Positions 35,263-48,620 of a stretch of 64,000 nucleotides of DNA are shown one piece after another. The stretch's first letter is position 1. Every line of letters starts with the position of its first letter. The DNA is from Monarcha castaneiventris obscurior. Its lineage: Eukaryota; Chordata; Aves; Passeriformes; Monarchidae. The stretch is taken from NCBI GenBank assembly GCA_026261815.1, contig JAMPIT010000230.1:10787001-10851000 (forward strand), in the 5' to 3' direction. The notes beneath the pieces are model-generated. The model had not been told where the DNA came from. It ran no database searches and saw only the letters and a list, made by a program, of their open reading frames with translations. A program made the translations under genes and the position numbers.

Positions 35263-38200
35263 AGAAACACCAAGACTGATTGCTTGGTTTTGTTGTCAAA
35301 CCAAGCTTTTGTAAGTCTGCATTAGAAGTCAGACTGGTCTTAGCTTAAGCTTCACATTAACTTAATTTTCAGTTCACCTAATTCACATTGTAGAGTTTTC
35401 TTGACCTTAAATGGAAAAATAAGTGCCTTTTGGGGTTTTTTTAATACTGTGATTTCATTCCTGATGCAATTTTTCTTCTAAATGGCTTATGTTACTTATT
35501 TTAAAGTAATATTAATATTATTAGTTTGTAGTGGAAATTTTAGGCTTTCCTACACTAAAAAAAACCCACTTCCTACACTAAAATAAACTTATCTGGACTT
35601 GAACATGGATGTGAAAGCTCTTGGCTTCTCGTTACAGTTTTTAGGGGACGTTCAGGTAAATCACTGCTGAGACCTGCAAGTCAGTTAACTTCAAGCAGAA
35701 CAGAAATTAAGACAAAGTGGTTATTTTGGGCAAGGGAAAGATGCAGATTTTACCTGAATGGGAAACCTATCTTTAATTTATTGAATAATAGCAGGATGAT
35801 TTTAATATTTTTTTCCTTTCTATGGATTACTAATTGGTGAGAAAGGTGCTTTCAGAAAAGGGCCAAGTTTGTCCTTTCTGTTGTGGAAGTGACAGTTAGT
35901 TTATCTTGCATTGATGGAAATAGGAAAGGTGCTTATTCTTTAAAATCCTGTGTGGACAGGTAATTTTAATGACATGGTTGCACTTTGATGTAAATGGGAA
36001 TGATACTGTGTAACTTAGAGTTAATAATTGAGTTATGTGGAAGTAATTTGTCTGGGTTTTTGTTTTATTTTGGGTTTTAAATTTAATCTTGATTTTATTG
36101 CTTAAGTGTGAGCATTTCATTATTGAATGTAGTACTCTCTGGCTGTATTAAGTGGTTACTGTAATTTATTGGATACTTTGAGAAATGTCATGATTCTCAT
36201 GAAGCGACACAGCAAGATTTAGAGAGTGCAGCAACTGAGTGAATGGAATTACGTAATATGACCTAGTCGATGGGAGACACCATAAGATTTTAATTTATTT
36301 CCTCAGTATAGCTGAGTGAGAAAAGAAGATAATAGGCCAGCCTTGCCAGTTCATTCAATGGCTGATTTGAAAATAAGTCCATTCTAAATTGGTCTTGAAA
36401 CTACTGGGAGTTGCGTATGAAATGGTCAACTTTGTATCCAGGGCCAGGGAAGGGACGAGCATGGACAACAGGATCTCAGCTGGTTAGGAAATTGGGTTGT
36501 ATGAAGAAGTTACTTCTATATACGCCACATACAAAACAGAAAAAGCAATAATACCTCTCTTTCTTTTTTTAATACCTTTAGTTGATCTGATTTAATAAAT
36601 AATTAAAAATTTTTTCAAAAGACCCAAGAACTAACTGCCAGCTGCCTTGTGGTAGTGGCGAGGCATTTTGCTGACTCCCTGTGCCAAAGAAAGAACACCA
36701 ATGTGTAACTGATGCAGTTACCCTGGGTGAGGAAGGTTCCATACTCAGGATACACGGAATTAAAGCAAATACAGCACAAGTGTTTCCATGAAGAAGCAAT
36801 CAACTGGATGAGCTAAAGAGTTTCTGTAATAAACTGCTGTAAAGATTTTACTTTTCAAACAAATACTGCTTTTCATGTTGATCTCTTGAATGTGATATTT
36901 TAAGAATAAGAATCATTGCCCAGATTCTTTATTAAGGTATTACTTTCATGCCATCTGCATGTGATTACTTTAACTTCATTTGGATTGAAATTTTTTATGC
37001 TTCTTTTTCCAGCCAAGAGATGACCATTTATGAATTTGAGAAAAATCAGTTGGCTATTATTATTTTAGCACATTTGCCATTGAAAATATTGTTTGTTTTC
37101 ACAGTTTAAAAATCTATGTTAAGGGCAGTACACATATAAAAGTATTTCTAAAATGGGAGGGGGAAAAGAATTACCCTTTGGTTTGTATACTGCAGGCATT
37201 TTTACAGACCATGGAATAAACACATAAGGAGTGAGGTACCCATTATGATCAAAACCTCTGGTTCTCTTACTATTTCTTCAAAATACTAGGCAGGAAGCCA
37301 GTTTCAGTCACTTTGTATCAAAGCTTAATTTCCTCTTCCTTTTGGATACCCTCATTTGTCTTCAAAAATCTTTACTTTCCTAATGTGTAGGAGTTCATGG
37401 TTGCATATAATTTCAACTCATTTATCCAAAGCACAGACTAAATTAAATGTCCCAAAAGAAAGTGGCCATATCTGTGAGCATCTCTGTTTAAAATTATTGA
37501 AAGTTTCATTGAGTATTCCATCATGCCATTTTTATTTATCTTGGTTTTCTAGGCAATAATTGTTACAACAAAGCACAGATTTCATAAAGCAAGCCCATCA
37601 GTTGTTCTTGTAGTTACACTTCACCACTATAAATAGTTTTCTCTTCATGAAAACTCTTTTAACTCATCCTCTTATCAGAACTGACAGATTTTGCTGGTGA
37701 CTTGAAGGTCTTTAAAGTTGTTCTCTGTGCAAAAGACATAATATATTTCAGTAGGATAGTGTGTATTGTACCATTATGGGTAGGTGAAATTAATGTAGCT
37801 CAAGGACGCTGACAATTTTTTTCTCTAAATTAACAAATGTCAGTCTTACTGAGAAACTGAAGATTGGGTGGGAAGTACTTCAGCTCCATACTGGTGTGTC
37901 AGAGGACAGCAGATAATATTGGGATGTAGGCTGGGAAACACGTAGGAAAAAAGTTAATATATCAGAATCAGTGTGAACCCACATATCTACCTACACCATT
38001 TCAACACAGCTCATTAATGATTGTTTAATTTTATGGCTTCTGGTGTTTGAGACACTTTGTGCATGTAAAATAAAAGGAGGCACAGTTGAAGAGTTGTGCC
38101 CTCCCATGGTGGCCCCTGGGGGTTTGAGCATGTTGGTGTCAGGCACGCTTTGGCTTGTCTAATTCCAAAGCCAAACCTCAGAAACCTTGGGTGAAACCAG

Positions 38201-41200
38201 AGCAGTGCTTGCATCTGCTGAGTGCAGCTGAGACTGTTTTGGGTGGTGGGAGTCACTTCGAAACCGCCCCTGGGGCTGTTTCAGCACAGCAAACAGCAGC
38301 TGCTGGGGCCTGCTCTAGCTGGGTGTTCTGGTGAGAAGTGGTACCTCTCTGGGTCATCTCAGCCAGGAGACTCTGCAAAAGATAAAGTTCTTTTGATTCG
38401 TGACGCTATCCTTGTTTGCCAGTTAGCACACAGCAAACCTTCACATTCATTTTTATAGTTCAGCTTTTTTACTGCTCATAAATGTAAACATTAGAGTTAA
38501 ATGAAGTACACATCCATACTTGTTTGTATACTAGAAATACAGAGCAATTCATTAACTGCTCACTTTTAGGAACACTCTTTTAAAGTGTTGTCACTGATTG
38601 CATGCATATATATACATGTATACGAGCATCTGTATGTTTAAATGTGTCTGTATATAACTTCTAAAACTTTTAGAGAAAGCTTTTTCTTGTAAATTTCTTT
38701 TTGGTAAATACATTCTTGTTGCTGAGTGTTCAGTCATTTTCCTTATATTGTGATTATCTTGATGGCATCAGTAATTGTTTTCGATAAGGAGGTGCCCAGT
38801 GTAAACTTCTGCAGACTGGGAGAGGTAGTAAATAAATATAATTTTTTTTAAATTTACTCTGTTTCTTAGCTCTGCAAAAGCAGAGGTCTTTGTAGTTATG
38901 TCTACAGCTAGCCTGAAATGACAGTGATGGCATAGGATGCTGGATTTGTTCAGTCATGGAGACCAGCATCAAGCGAATTAATTTAACAATCTGGAAAATT
39001 GGTCTCACATCATGTATTTTTAACGTAATACTAATAATTATTCAAGTTTAGATTCTAAGAAGATCTTTTAGGAAAGGCTGGACTTCAAGCATATAGGTAT
39101 TACACATCAGTTTCTCAATTTTCAAATCCTGGTTTATTTTTCTTTCCATTTTAATACCAGTAGTCTAAACTGGGATATCTTTTAGGTAATTGTGGTGATT
39201 AAAATCTAGGAGACCCTAAATAAGATTGGGGATCAGCAAAGCTATTAGCGTAGCAGAGTTTAACAACAAGGAATCTGAGAACAGTCCTCCTTGCATGTGG
39301 AGCAGGAAGCTAAAATATTGTTTCAAGAAGGAATGCTTCAGAAATGCTCAAATAACCCGTTCATGCTCAGTTCTGTAGTATTATAAATCTGTAAATGAAT
39401 TCTGCAAGTCACCTCTCTAATCTCAGTGACAAAGTTAATTTTTTTCCCCCCCTGAAGACATTAATTTCACAGTATGGGATAGTTTACTTGCTTCCCTTCT
39501 GTTTTAGTAGACTGGCAGAGCAGATATCACCGCCTCTGACACATCATTTTTTCTCCATACAGTACAGTGTACTTTGGGGCTCTAGCGCAGCAGTAGACTG
39601 GCCCAGGAATCACAATCTGGGATTATTGTCTTTGTGTATCCTCAAGGAGTAATATTTTAAAGTCACTGCATCTGTTGGTACTTAAGAGCATGATTTTTAC
39701 GTTTAATTTTTGCCAGTTTTCACCATCTGTGTGTCTGTTTTTTGGCTCCTCGCTTTAATTTTTCAGTTTAATTTCTCAGTTGCACTGGGATTGCTTTCTC
39801 TTTCTCACACATGCTCTTTTTGAGTCATCCATGAACTTACATATATTAAAAAAAAAGAAATTATTTACAGCAGTTGCATAATAAAATTCTTGGCCTTCAC
39901 ATTTTGATTTTTTTTTAATGATCTCTTTATATTGAGTCTCCTAGTAAATGCACGTCATTTTTGGAAGTGAAATAACTTATTAGACTTTGTTTAAGTTTTA
40001 AAAAATTAGTTTTGGATTAAATTGAAGCATTTTGGCGGGAAAAGCTAGCTTGATCACATTCAACACATTCTAGTCTTTCATACTCATTTAGTTTTTAATG
40101 CCCAGGAGGGAATAATTTTCTTGAGAAATCTGTGTTATAATCATAAACAGACATAATTCAGTAATTTTCTCATGAAACATTGGCTGAAGTTTTGGCACTA
40201 ATGACTTGAAGCTCACACAAGCGGGAAGGTTTTTGTTTAAATTCCAAGAAAAATACTAATGAAATACATTAAAATAGAAACAAAATATACATGCAGTGTG
40301 TTACGGGCTGTTTTCAATAAAAATGATGTATCTTCATCAATTGAATAAATGTCTCACGAATTCAGGCATGTTCTAGCATTTCAAGAATGTTCTGATAGTA
40401 CTTGAGTAATTTTCTCTGCTTACACCTGATAATTTTTGTACAAAAAATTACATTGTGTAAATAAATTTTTAATGCACAAGGGTAACTGTATAGCACATCT
40501 ATCAAATGTTTTGCTTCTGTATACATTTGTGAGTATTGAAAACTCCACTGCTGCTCTGATCTTTTTCTTGACTTACATATTTTGTTTCTCACTTAAAATA
40601 TAATACATTCCTTAAATTCAAATTTAGTGGCCTTTTAAAAGCATGTTGGTTACTTTTTAGCCTCTTTCAAATATTTGTAACTGAGGATTTTAGAGTTTGT
40701 ATTTACCTCCTGGTGTACTTGCTTTCTCATAGTTGATTTTCAAACCAGAATATGGGCTTGCTTCCCTTTTGATCTTTTCCCCCCCTTGGTTTCTAATGAA
40801 TATTTTGTGTAATGCTGCACAAAATACTGAGCAAGGATTACATTAAAATGCCAACACTAGCAGGTAAAAACTTGTTCCTTTTTGAATATACCTCCTATAA
40901 CCTATAGTGCCCTTGCTCTTTGTGTGGGCTGCTTTGCATTATTAACAATACTGTAGATTATCAAAAAACCAAAAAAATAGTACTTTGTTCCCTTGAGAAA
41001 CTTTTTTTGAAAGGAAGCCTTGCTGTGAATTTTCAAGGAACAGAATTAGATGTCTTCTCATCTGTTTGCATATGCCTGTAGTTTCTCCTAAAAACACTGT
41101 AAGAACCTTTTACTGTGTTACAAAACTGGAAGGGCATGGTGGTTTTTCTTCTAGGTATCTGAGCTTTCATTCCCACTCAATTCTTGTTGTGTCTTGCTGT

Positions 41201-43565
41201 AAACTTTTTTTTTGTTTTGGAGGAAGAGGACTGTTAGTGCTTATTTTAAGTTATCAGTTGTCATTAAAAATGTAGTGATATTTTCCACATTTACTAGTAG
41301 AGATTCAAACTGTATTTGAGTGGTACCGGAAATGATTTAAATTACATTTTTCAAAATTTGAATTCCAAAATTTTCCTGTTCTAAGGATTTTATTACTGCC
41401 AAGTTTAAATTCCCAATTTCCTGACAAATACTCTGTTACTGTAAGTAAAGAGAAAAGCTGAGGGAGCAAACCGGTATCCATTTTCCAGTGTCCTGAGAGA
41501 TGTGCATGTTTTTACTACTCAGTAATAATATAGAGTTGATAATATGTAATCAAGAGACTGCTGATCATTTGTTATCCTGGGGCTTGACCTTAAAAATTCG
41601 TATAATTTCAGTTGTGAGTATAAATTAAGAATAAGAAGTAGGATGCTCTGGTTTGTTAGAAAGTGCCAGTCACCTCTGTTGTCTTTTCTTCTTGCCTTTT
41701 ACATGGAAAGCAAGTTGTCTCATATTCTCATGAGATGGAGCTGTAATACCATGAGAGCAAAACCATGCATGCATTGGTCTTTCATAGTGTCAGTTTACTT
41801 TGGGCTGAGAGAATTCAAGTAGTATTAAGTATTCCAAATGCAATGATGAGAGCAATCCATCTCTTTCCAGCAGCATCCCCTCTGAACTGGAGCCTTGCTC
41901 TTACCTTGAATTTTAACTAACTGTGTAAATCTAAGGATAACCTATATTTGAATGCCAGACACTCAGCTGTACTTTACTGTATATTTTAAAAGGCTTGTGG
42001 GAAGCTTGGTGTAAACTTTTGTCTTAGGTAGTTTCCCAGCTGACTGGTACGTTGAATTAATTGAGGATAGGAAGGGCTGGTTCAATTCATTTCCATCCCT
42101 TGAATCTCAGTCATTTTCTGCAACGATGCATAAGGATTGATTGCCATAGCAACAGTGTTTTAGCTTGTACTACTGTGAATGTGGTTAATGATAATAGAAT
42201 TATCTACTCATTTTAAATCCTGTTATATTATTAGGTCATCTGAGCCATCGTCTTGCTATGTATTGAGTTATTCCCTGTAGCCTATCTTGTAGCTCTTTGT
42301 CCATGCTGCTTTTACATGTGTTGAGCAGTGGGGATTCTGCTTCTTCCCTTGGGAGACTTTCGAAATCTGATATATCACCCCATTAAGGATTTTTTCCTGA
42401 TATTTAGCCTCATTTTACCTTCTTTCTTCCAGCTACATGGATTTGTACCACATGGAAGTTCTGTTCTTATCTTCTTGCCTATCCAGCATTTAACCCTTCT
42501 TATTTACCTGTATCAGAATACAGGTTAGTATTTGTGTATTTCTTATAGGATATTATTATAGGAAAAAGCAGGTTTATAAATACATCCTGTCTTCTTTACT
42601 ACCTAATTTTGACCGGAAACTCCCTAGCATTCAGCTACTATTTAGATTACCTGAAATGCATAGACAAAATGCTTCCATCTTTCCAGTATTTAACTATGTT
42701 TGCTTCAGCATACACACCACTGGATTGACAGTTCTTGTGTGTGCATCTGTGCCTCGCTCTGTCTGATCTTCATGGTGGTCTGTGGGGAGTGGGAAAATGT
42801 AGTTTTTTTCTCATAAAGCCGGAGAGATGTTCCTTCATCCTTGCTACAAAGTCAGTAGAAGTTATCTCTGTCTGTCCTTCTTGTATGGCCAGGCTAACTG
42901 TGGATGAGCATTGGTATCTCTGCTCCACTCCACATCCACAGGTTGCACACTTTACCATCTGGAAATGTACTGGATTTCTAAATCATTTCTTCCTACATTG
43001 TTTTTCCACCATAAAGAGAAATATTTTCCAGTCATGTCCAAAGAAACATGCAAGTGGAAATGCAGTTGTCTGCTCCACTTCAGGTATTTCAAACTCTGTG
43101 CCATGTGTAGATTAGGTAGAGCAGGAATTAGTTTGAAACAAATAGAAGATAATACTTTTCCATACAGTGGGGCTGTGGATTAACTGCCTATATATTGCAT
43201 CATTGGCCCACTCCGTGTCTGCTCTCTCCAGTGTTGTTGTGGAGCTGGTAAACAAGACACAGGAGTAATGTCATCTTTCCAGTAATTTGTTGTTCTCACT
43301 GCTACTTATGCTTTTTGACTATTTTTCTTCATTAATATTTGATGTTATACCGTTGCCCATTTTCTTTTGTTTTATTCATCTACAGTATAAATAAGTACTT
43401 ATTACATTAGTATTCATCCATACTACCCCAAGAGGGCAAAAGACTGGGAATTGCTATTTGAAATTACTTTTAGAGCTAAATTTGCTGCAAAATTATTTCA
43501 TGCTGCAGTTAAAACCAGATACCTCAGTATTTTCACAGATTAATTATTTAATGTATGGTTATTTT

Positions 43566-43616
43566 TGCTGGGTTTTTTGATGGTTTGTTGGTTTGGGTTT
43601 TTGTTTTTGGGAGGTG
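43566..43616 (+). repeat. G/T-rich low-complexity tract
   Basis: Roughly 50 bases consist mostly of T-runs separated by G, GG or GGG, with very few other bases. It is similar in character to the tract at 27.0 kb. Confidence 0.75.
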
Positions 43617-46600
43617 CTACTTTTTCCAAGATTCTTCCCTTTGAAGCTTGTCTAGGTTGCATTTTTCAGAATTCTTTACCTTGCATTTATTTGTGTTTCA
43701 ATTTCTTCAGCCACCAGGATTCTCAGTCCACCGGTGTCATATAGTGAAGTCTCACAAAACTCATTGATCATGTTTTAAGAGATTGTTTTAAACCTAAGTT
43801 GTATTTCACTGGCAAATTTAATCACTTTGTTTTTAACCTACTCTTCCACTGTTTAGAATACGTGTGTGCAAGATATTTAAGTTTTGTTGTTTATTTTTAT
43901 TTTAATCAAACTGCAAAAAGATTCTAAGTATCAGTACTAAGGAATCATTCTGAGTCTGTATAGCTGAGGATAGACCACAAAAAGAAAAAGAGTGTGTAAT
44001 CTGCTGATTATATTAAATGAAAATTCATAGGTTTTGAACTAATCTGTTTTGTTTCTCCCCATTTTTTTTCTTCAAATCATATAATCTCATGAGAACACCA
44101 TGAGCTTTATTAATTTCAGTGAGGAGCCTTTGAGCCTTTGTCACAGAGTTTTCTAATTTTTTTTTCTAAATTGGTTTTGCCTTTATAGTAAATCAGTTTT
44201 AATATAAGATATAGTGGCCTTTACCTTGTTTCAAAGATTCACTCTCTGGTTCACTTCTGTAATGATAAAGCAGATAATTTTCTATTTCCCATCTAGTCAG
44301 TATTGGTGGGTCAGTATTGTCCTTGCACTGCCCTCTGCAAGAGCCAGAGCTGGCCATAGCAGGGTGCTAGACAAGCCCATCTAGCTGGTCTGAAACTTGA
44401 TGTATTCTGTGACACTGGGAAGTGGAAGTGGCCAGAGATCTTGCTCAGGTATGTAGAGAAAGAAGCTCTCAGTACAGCTTGATTTCTAAAATCACTTCTT
44501 ACTGAAATCCCAGCATTTGCTTGTTCTTCAGTTTCTTCAAGCTTTCCTTTCACAGTCTGAAGGAAAAAACTTCAGAATGGGAAAGTAATAGGGCTTGCTT
44601 CCATCTGGTTTCCTAAAACTATTTTGTTTTCCAGGTTAAGAAAACTGGTGTGAAGAGTTAAAGCATAATAAAAATTTTTTCAAGGAGGTCTTAGACTGGA
44701 CTAGCTTCATTGGTTGGCTCATTTGGGATTCAAATGTGATTTATGGGAGATTGACAGCAAGTTCCTGTACACTTTGAAAACTTCAACTTGACTTTAGCTA
44801 GTTTGTAACTGATTAACTGACAACTAAGAAAACCTTGTGTCAAAAATCAGAATGTTTAAATGTGGGGTTTAATAGTGTCTATGTTTTTTTAATCCTAATC
44901 AACAAAAGTTTTTCTGGTTCCTTACTGAATTTTACTCCCCCCAATGCTATTGTTTACCTTAAAAGAATGCTTATGCAGACATCTGTGCATAAAGTGCTGT
45001 ACTCTGGTGAGAAGCACTTGGGTACATATTTCTCTAATGTGTTATGACTTCTTTGTTTTCACCTTTTTTGGGGGTGGGATAGATGAAGAGGAATTCAACC
45101 ACAAGACGTGTTTTTTTCCCACTCTGTTTATGTATTTTAACTTTTAATACATTCAAGAAATAACATTTAGAAGCATAGTTGTGCCTCTGTCTTAATTTGG
45201 TCTCCTCTAAGGAAGATGTGGGAATTTGAGTAATGCATATGAAGTTGTTTAGTAACTGCTTATGTGGTTCTGCTGGTTATGAAGTTCTGCTGTAGATTAG
45301 AAACTGGCAGGGAAAAAACAAATTACGGAAAATAGGTCAGCAGTGTGCAAGGGCAAGAGGGATTTATTCCTGGAAAGCCTGCTCATTTTGAAAGAGGGGG
45401 AGTTGCTGATATAGCAACTTCAGTGAACAAGACACAATTATTTAGATTAGTTGAAAATAGGTAGGATTTTGAAGGAGGTAATAAAAGAGGGATGATATTA
45501 AAAGAGAGATGGACAGAGTGCAAGTTACTGAATGCTGAAATGAGTGCCTTGAGCTGTTTCTGAGACTGCAGATGAGCGGTATCCTTTCAAACAATGGTCT
45601 GAGGCCACAGCAGTAGGGACATTTTCAGTCATCTCTGCTGCTGAAAGAAGCAGTCTTGGCCATGCTTTGCTTCCTCCCTTGTGCATCCCTAAGCTTTTAT
45701 GAGGCTGTTAATTAGACTGAACTGGACTAGCCTGGGAAATGTAACCAATTAAAATTGTTTTTATTAAACATTAATTTTAATTTAGATCTTTTGTATAATG
45801 ATACAAATGCTTGAATAAACTGAAAGGAGAAGGTGGACAGAGGAATCCAGTGCCAGACATGACCATCTGGGGAGTGGAAAAGAGGAGACTGCTGCTTTCA
45901 ACCACCCACATCTGTGGTTTGTGCTGGCCTTGCAGGATAATGAAATGCCAGGCTGAGGTGTTATTATGGGCTGTAGGATGGAAATACAATTGCTTGGAAA
46001 TACTGTACCACCATCACACATGCTGAATTCAGTCCAAACCGCTCTGACTTAGTGTGGAAAAGGAAGGGAAAGACTCACAAACGGAAATAAGGTCTCTGAG
46101 AAGATGTTTAAAAAGAATTAATTTTATTGTGGAGCTGGGATCTCTTTTGCTGCAACAAATGGCACTAAATGAGTTATTTCTTGAAATGCAGTCCCTTTTG
46201 TAACAGTTTGCAGAGTGCCTCTGGAGCTGTGGTTGTAGCAGTTGTGTGATGTTCTGCACTTTGTTCCTTGGTACATTTTACACAAAGAGGTTGTCCTTGG
46301 TGGTCCCTGGATAGCTTAGTGAGGTGGTGATGATGAAATTTGTCTGTTGATTTTGTTTCGTCACATGTTGTGTAAGAGCTTTGCATGGCAGTAAGCATTG
46401 CTCACGTGCTGGTGCAGCCCCAGGACCAAACTGCTCCAAGGGAGTCGGTGCTTTTCTCAGCCTTTCTCCAGCCACCATCCTCCAGTAGGTGATGGGGCCT
46501 GTCCTGCTGTCTGCTGCTTTTTCGGTTAAGCTCTGGAGTGCATGTGAATATTTTACATTTTTCTCAAAGTTAGGCTCTGTTTATCTCAGAGACATCACCC

Positions 46601-47330
46601 AAAACTGAAAGCATCTAAGGCTGGAGATGAACCTCAAAAATAGGAAAAGAAATCTTTCGTGCCTCAGTTTCCTCAAATAAATAATTTTTATAATAGCCTC
46701 TAATCTTCTTCCTGAGGGTGCAGTGAAGCTAAAGTCATTATTGTCCATGAAGTGCTTTTGCCATACTGTGCTGGAGGGCACTACAGAAGTACTGAGTAGT
46801 ATTTATTTTAAATTTGATTTAATGCTTTTGATTAAAAAATGAATAAAATTGTCATAGACCAGATTGTAACCCTGTAGGCACTTGGAATGGAGCATTTGTA
46901 AATGAAGCATTTACTGAGAAGTTTAAGATTGTTTTTCATGTTGGTTTCAACAAAACAAATTGAGCAAAGAACAATGAAAAATGCTATAGCGTTTTCTGTT
47001 ATTAAAATGGTGAATTTGTTTGGTGCCTAAGGTAAAATCCATGTTGTGCAAAAGACCAAAAAAGAAAATTCTACAGCATAACAGGGAAACTCAACTGAAG
47101 CAATTTTAGTGGAGTTTCTCAGTGGAATGAGGTGGAAAAAAAAGTGGAATGCAACTGTGCAATTCAGCAAAAGAGAAGTAAAAGATAAAACTGCATAATG
47201 GTGAAATCTCATCACTCAAAATTTCACAGGAGCTGAGAGCAGGCTTGGGTGCCTTGTCTTTCTGCATCAAGGCCAGATGTTCTGCATCACCATCACAGTG
47301 CTGGGGCTCCCTTCCAGGTCTTTCTCCTCT

Positions 47331-47368
47331 GGGACCTGGGGTCAGAACTGGGACCTGGGGTCAGAACC
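47331..47368 (+). repeat. Tandem duplication of a 19-bp GC-rich unit
   Basis: Two adjacent copies of GGGACCTGGGGTCAGAAC plus one base (T in the first, C in the second) lie head to tail in an otherwise AT-rich intron. Confidence 0.93.
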
Positions 47369-47673
47369 TTGCCTGGTTTTGTTCTTTTAGGGAAGGAAGG
47401 CCTGAAACAGTAAGACTTAGTGTTAAGATGCATGCAAGTTAAGGCTCCTTTAGCTCAGGTGTTTGTCCATCTACGTGGTGTGTAACACAAAAGACCTTTT
47501 GAAACTGATCTCTAGGTGTTTTTGCTTTTAATCAGTATGAATATAAATTTAAAAAGTCATAAACCAGAGCTGTATGTTAGCAAATCCTAGCAAATGAGAA
47601 GCGGAGATAAATCACTGATGAGAGGAAACGCATGAATTTTTCTTTAAGCAAAGATAATAAAATATTAAAATAT

Positions 47674-48620
47674 CAGTGGAATTGAGGGCACCCTTGTTAG
47701 GTTTGCTGATGACACCGAGCTGAGTGGTGTGGTCGGCACGCTGGAGGGAAGGGGTGCCATCCAGAGGGACCTGGACAGGCTGGAGAGGTGGGCACATGCA
47801 AACCTCACAAAGTTCAAAAAGGGCAAGTGCAAGATCCTGAACCTGGATTGGGGCAATCCCAAACACAAAATACAGGCTGGGTAAAAAATGGTTTGAGAGC
47901 AGCCTTGAGGAGAAGGACTTGGGCTTGTTGATTGAGGAGGAGCTGGGCGTGACCTGAAAATGTGCACTCACGGCCTAGAAAGCCAAATGTGTCCTGGGCT
48001 GCATCCAAAGCACTGTGGGCAGCAGTGAGAGGGAAGTGATTCTGCCCCTCTGCTCTGCTCTGGTGAGATCTCACCTGGAGGGCTGCATCAGCTCTGGGGT
48101 CCCCCACCCTAACAAAGATACAGACCTGATGGGGTGAGTCCAGAGGACACCATGAAGATGATGAGAGGGCTGGAGCACCTCTGCTGTGAAGACAGGCCGA
48201 GAGAGTCGGGGCTGTTCAGCCTGAAGAAGAGAAGGCTCTGGGGATGCCTTGCAGCAGCCTTCCAGTACTTAAAGGAGGCTTACGGGAAAGCTGGAGAGGA
48301 ACTTTTTACAAGGGTTTTTAGTGGTAGGACAAGGGCTATAAATGGCTTTAACCTGAAAGAAGTTAGATTACATGTTAGAAAGAAATTCTTTCCTGTCAGA
48401 GTGGTGAGGCACTGGAACAATTTACCCAGAGAAGCTGTGGATGCCCCATCCCTGAAGAGGTCAAGGCATATCACCACAAAGTCAGGGCAAGTCTTCAGGG
48501 GACAGTAGGCTCTGAGCAGTCTGATCTAGTGAAAGGTGTTCCTGCCCATGACAGGGGATTTTAACTAAATGAACTTTAAGGACCATTTCAAACAGAACCA
48601 TTCCACAGTTTTTATGGTTC
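47674..48620 (+). mobile_element. CR1 LINE, 5'-truncated, with reverse-transcriptase remnant
   Basis: This is the longest CR1 copy here, about 950 bp in the sense orientation of PARD3. Its 5' end encodes the C-terminal part of the CR1 reverse transcriptase. The FADD catalytic motif is at 47702-47713, followed by TELSGVVGT, IQRDLDRLERW and KFKKGKCKILNL. This frame stops at TAA 47882-47884, so the remnant is dead. Downstream blocks follow CR1 order: TTTCCTGTCAGAGTGGTGAG, GAAGCTGTGGATGCCCCATC, CTGCCCATGACAGGGG, AAGGACCATTTCAAACAG. The 3' repeat is degraded near 48600. The 124-codon frame at 48134-48508 is 3' non-coding CR1 sequence, not a gene. Confidence 0.95.

Noticed and set aside
42735..43115. 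126-codon plus-strand open frame
   Set aside because: Cys- and His-containing residues suggested a zinc finger at first glance, but the spacing is irregular and no repeat pattern appears.
44320..44420. Possible old LINE or SINE tail (ctagctggtctgaaacttgatg)
   Set aside because: Resemblance to reptile or bird repeat tails is too short and diverged to support.
48134..48508. 124-codon plus-strand open frame and overlapping minus-strand frames (47612-48107)
   Set aside because: These lie inside a CR1 LINE copy. The plus frame covers CR1 3' sequence and the minus frames are antisense to it.
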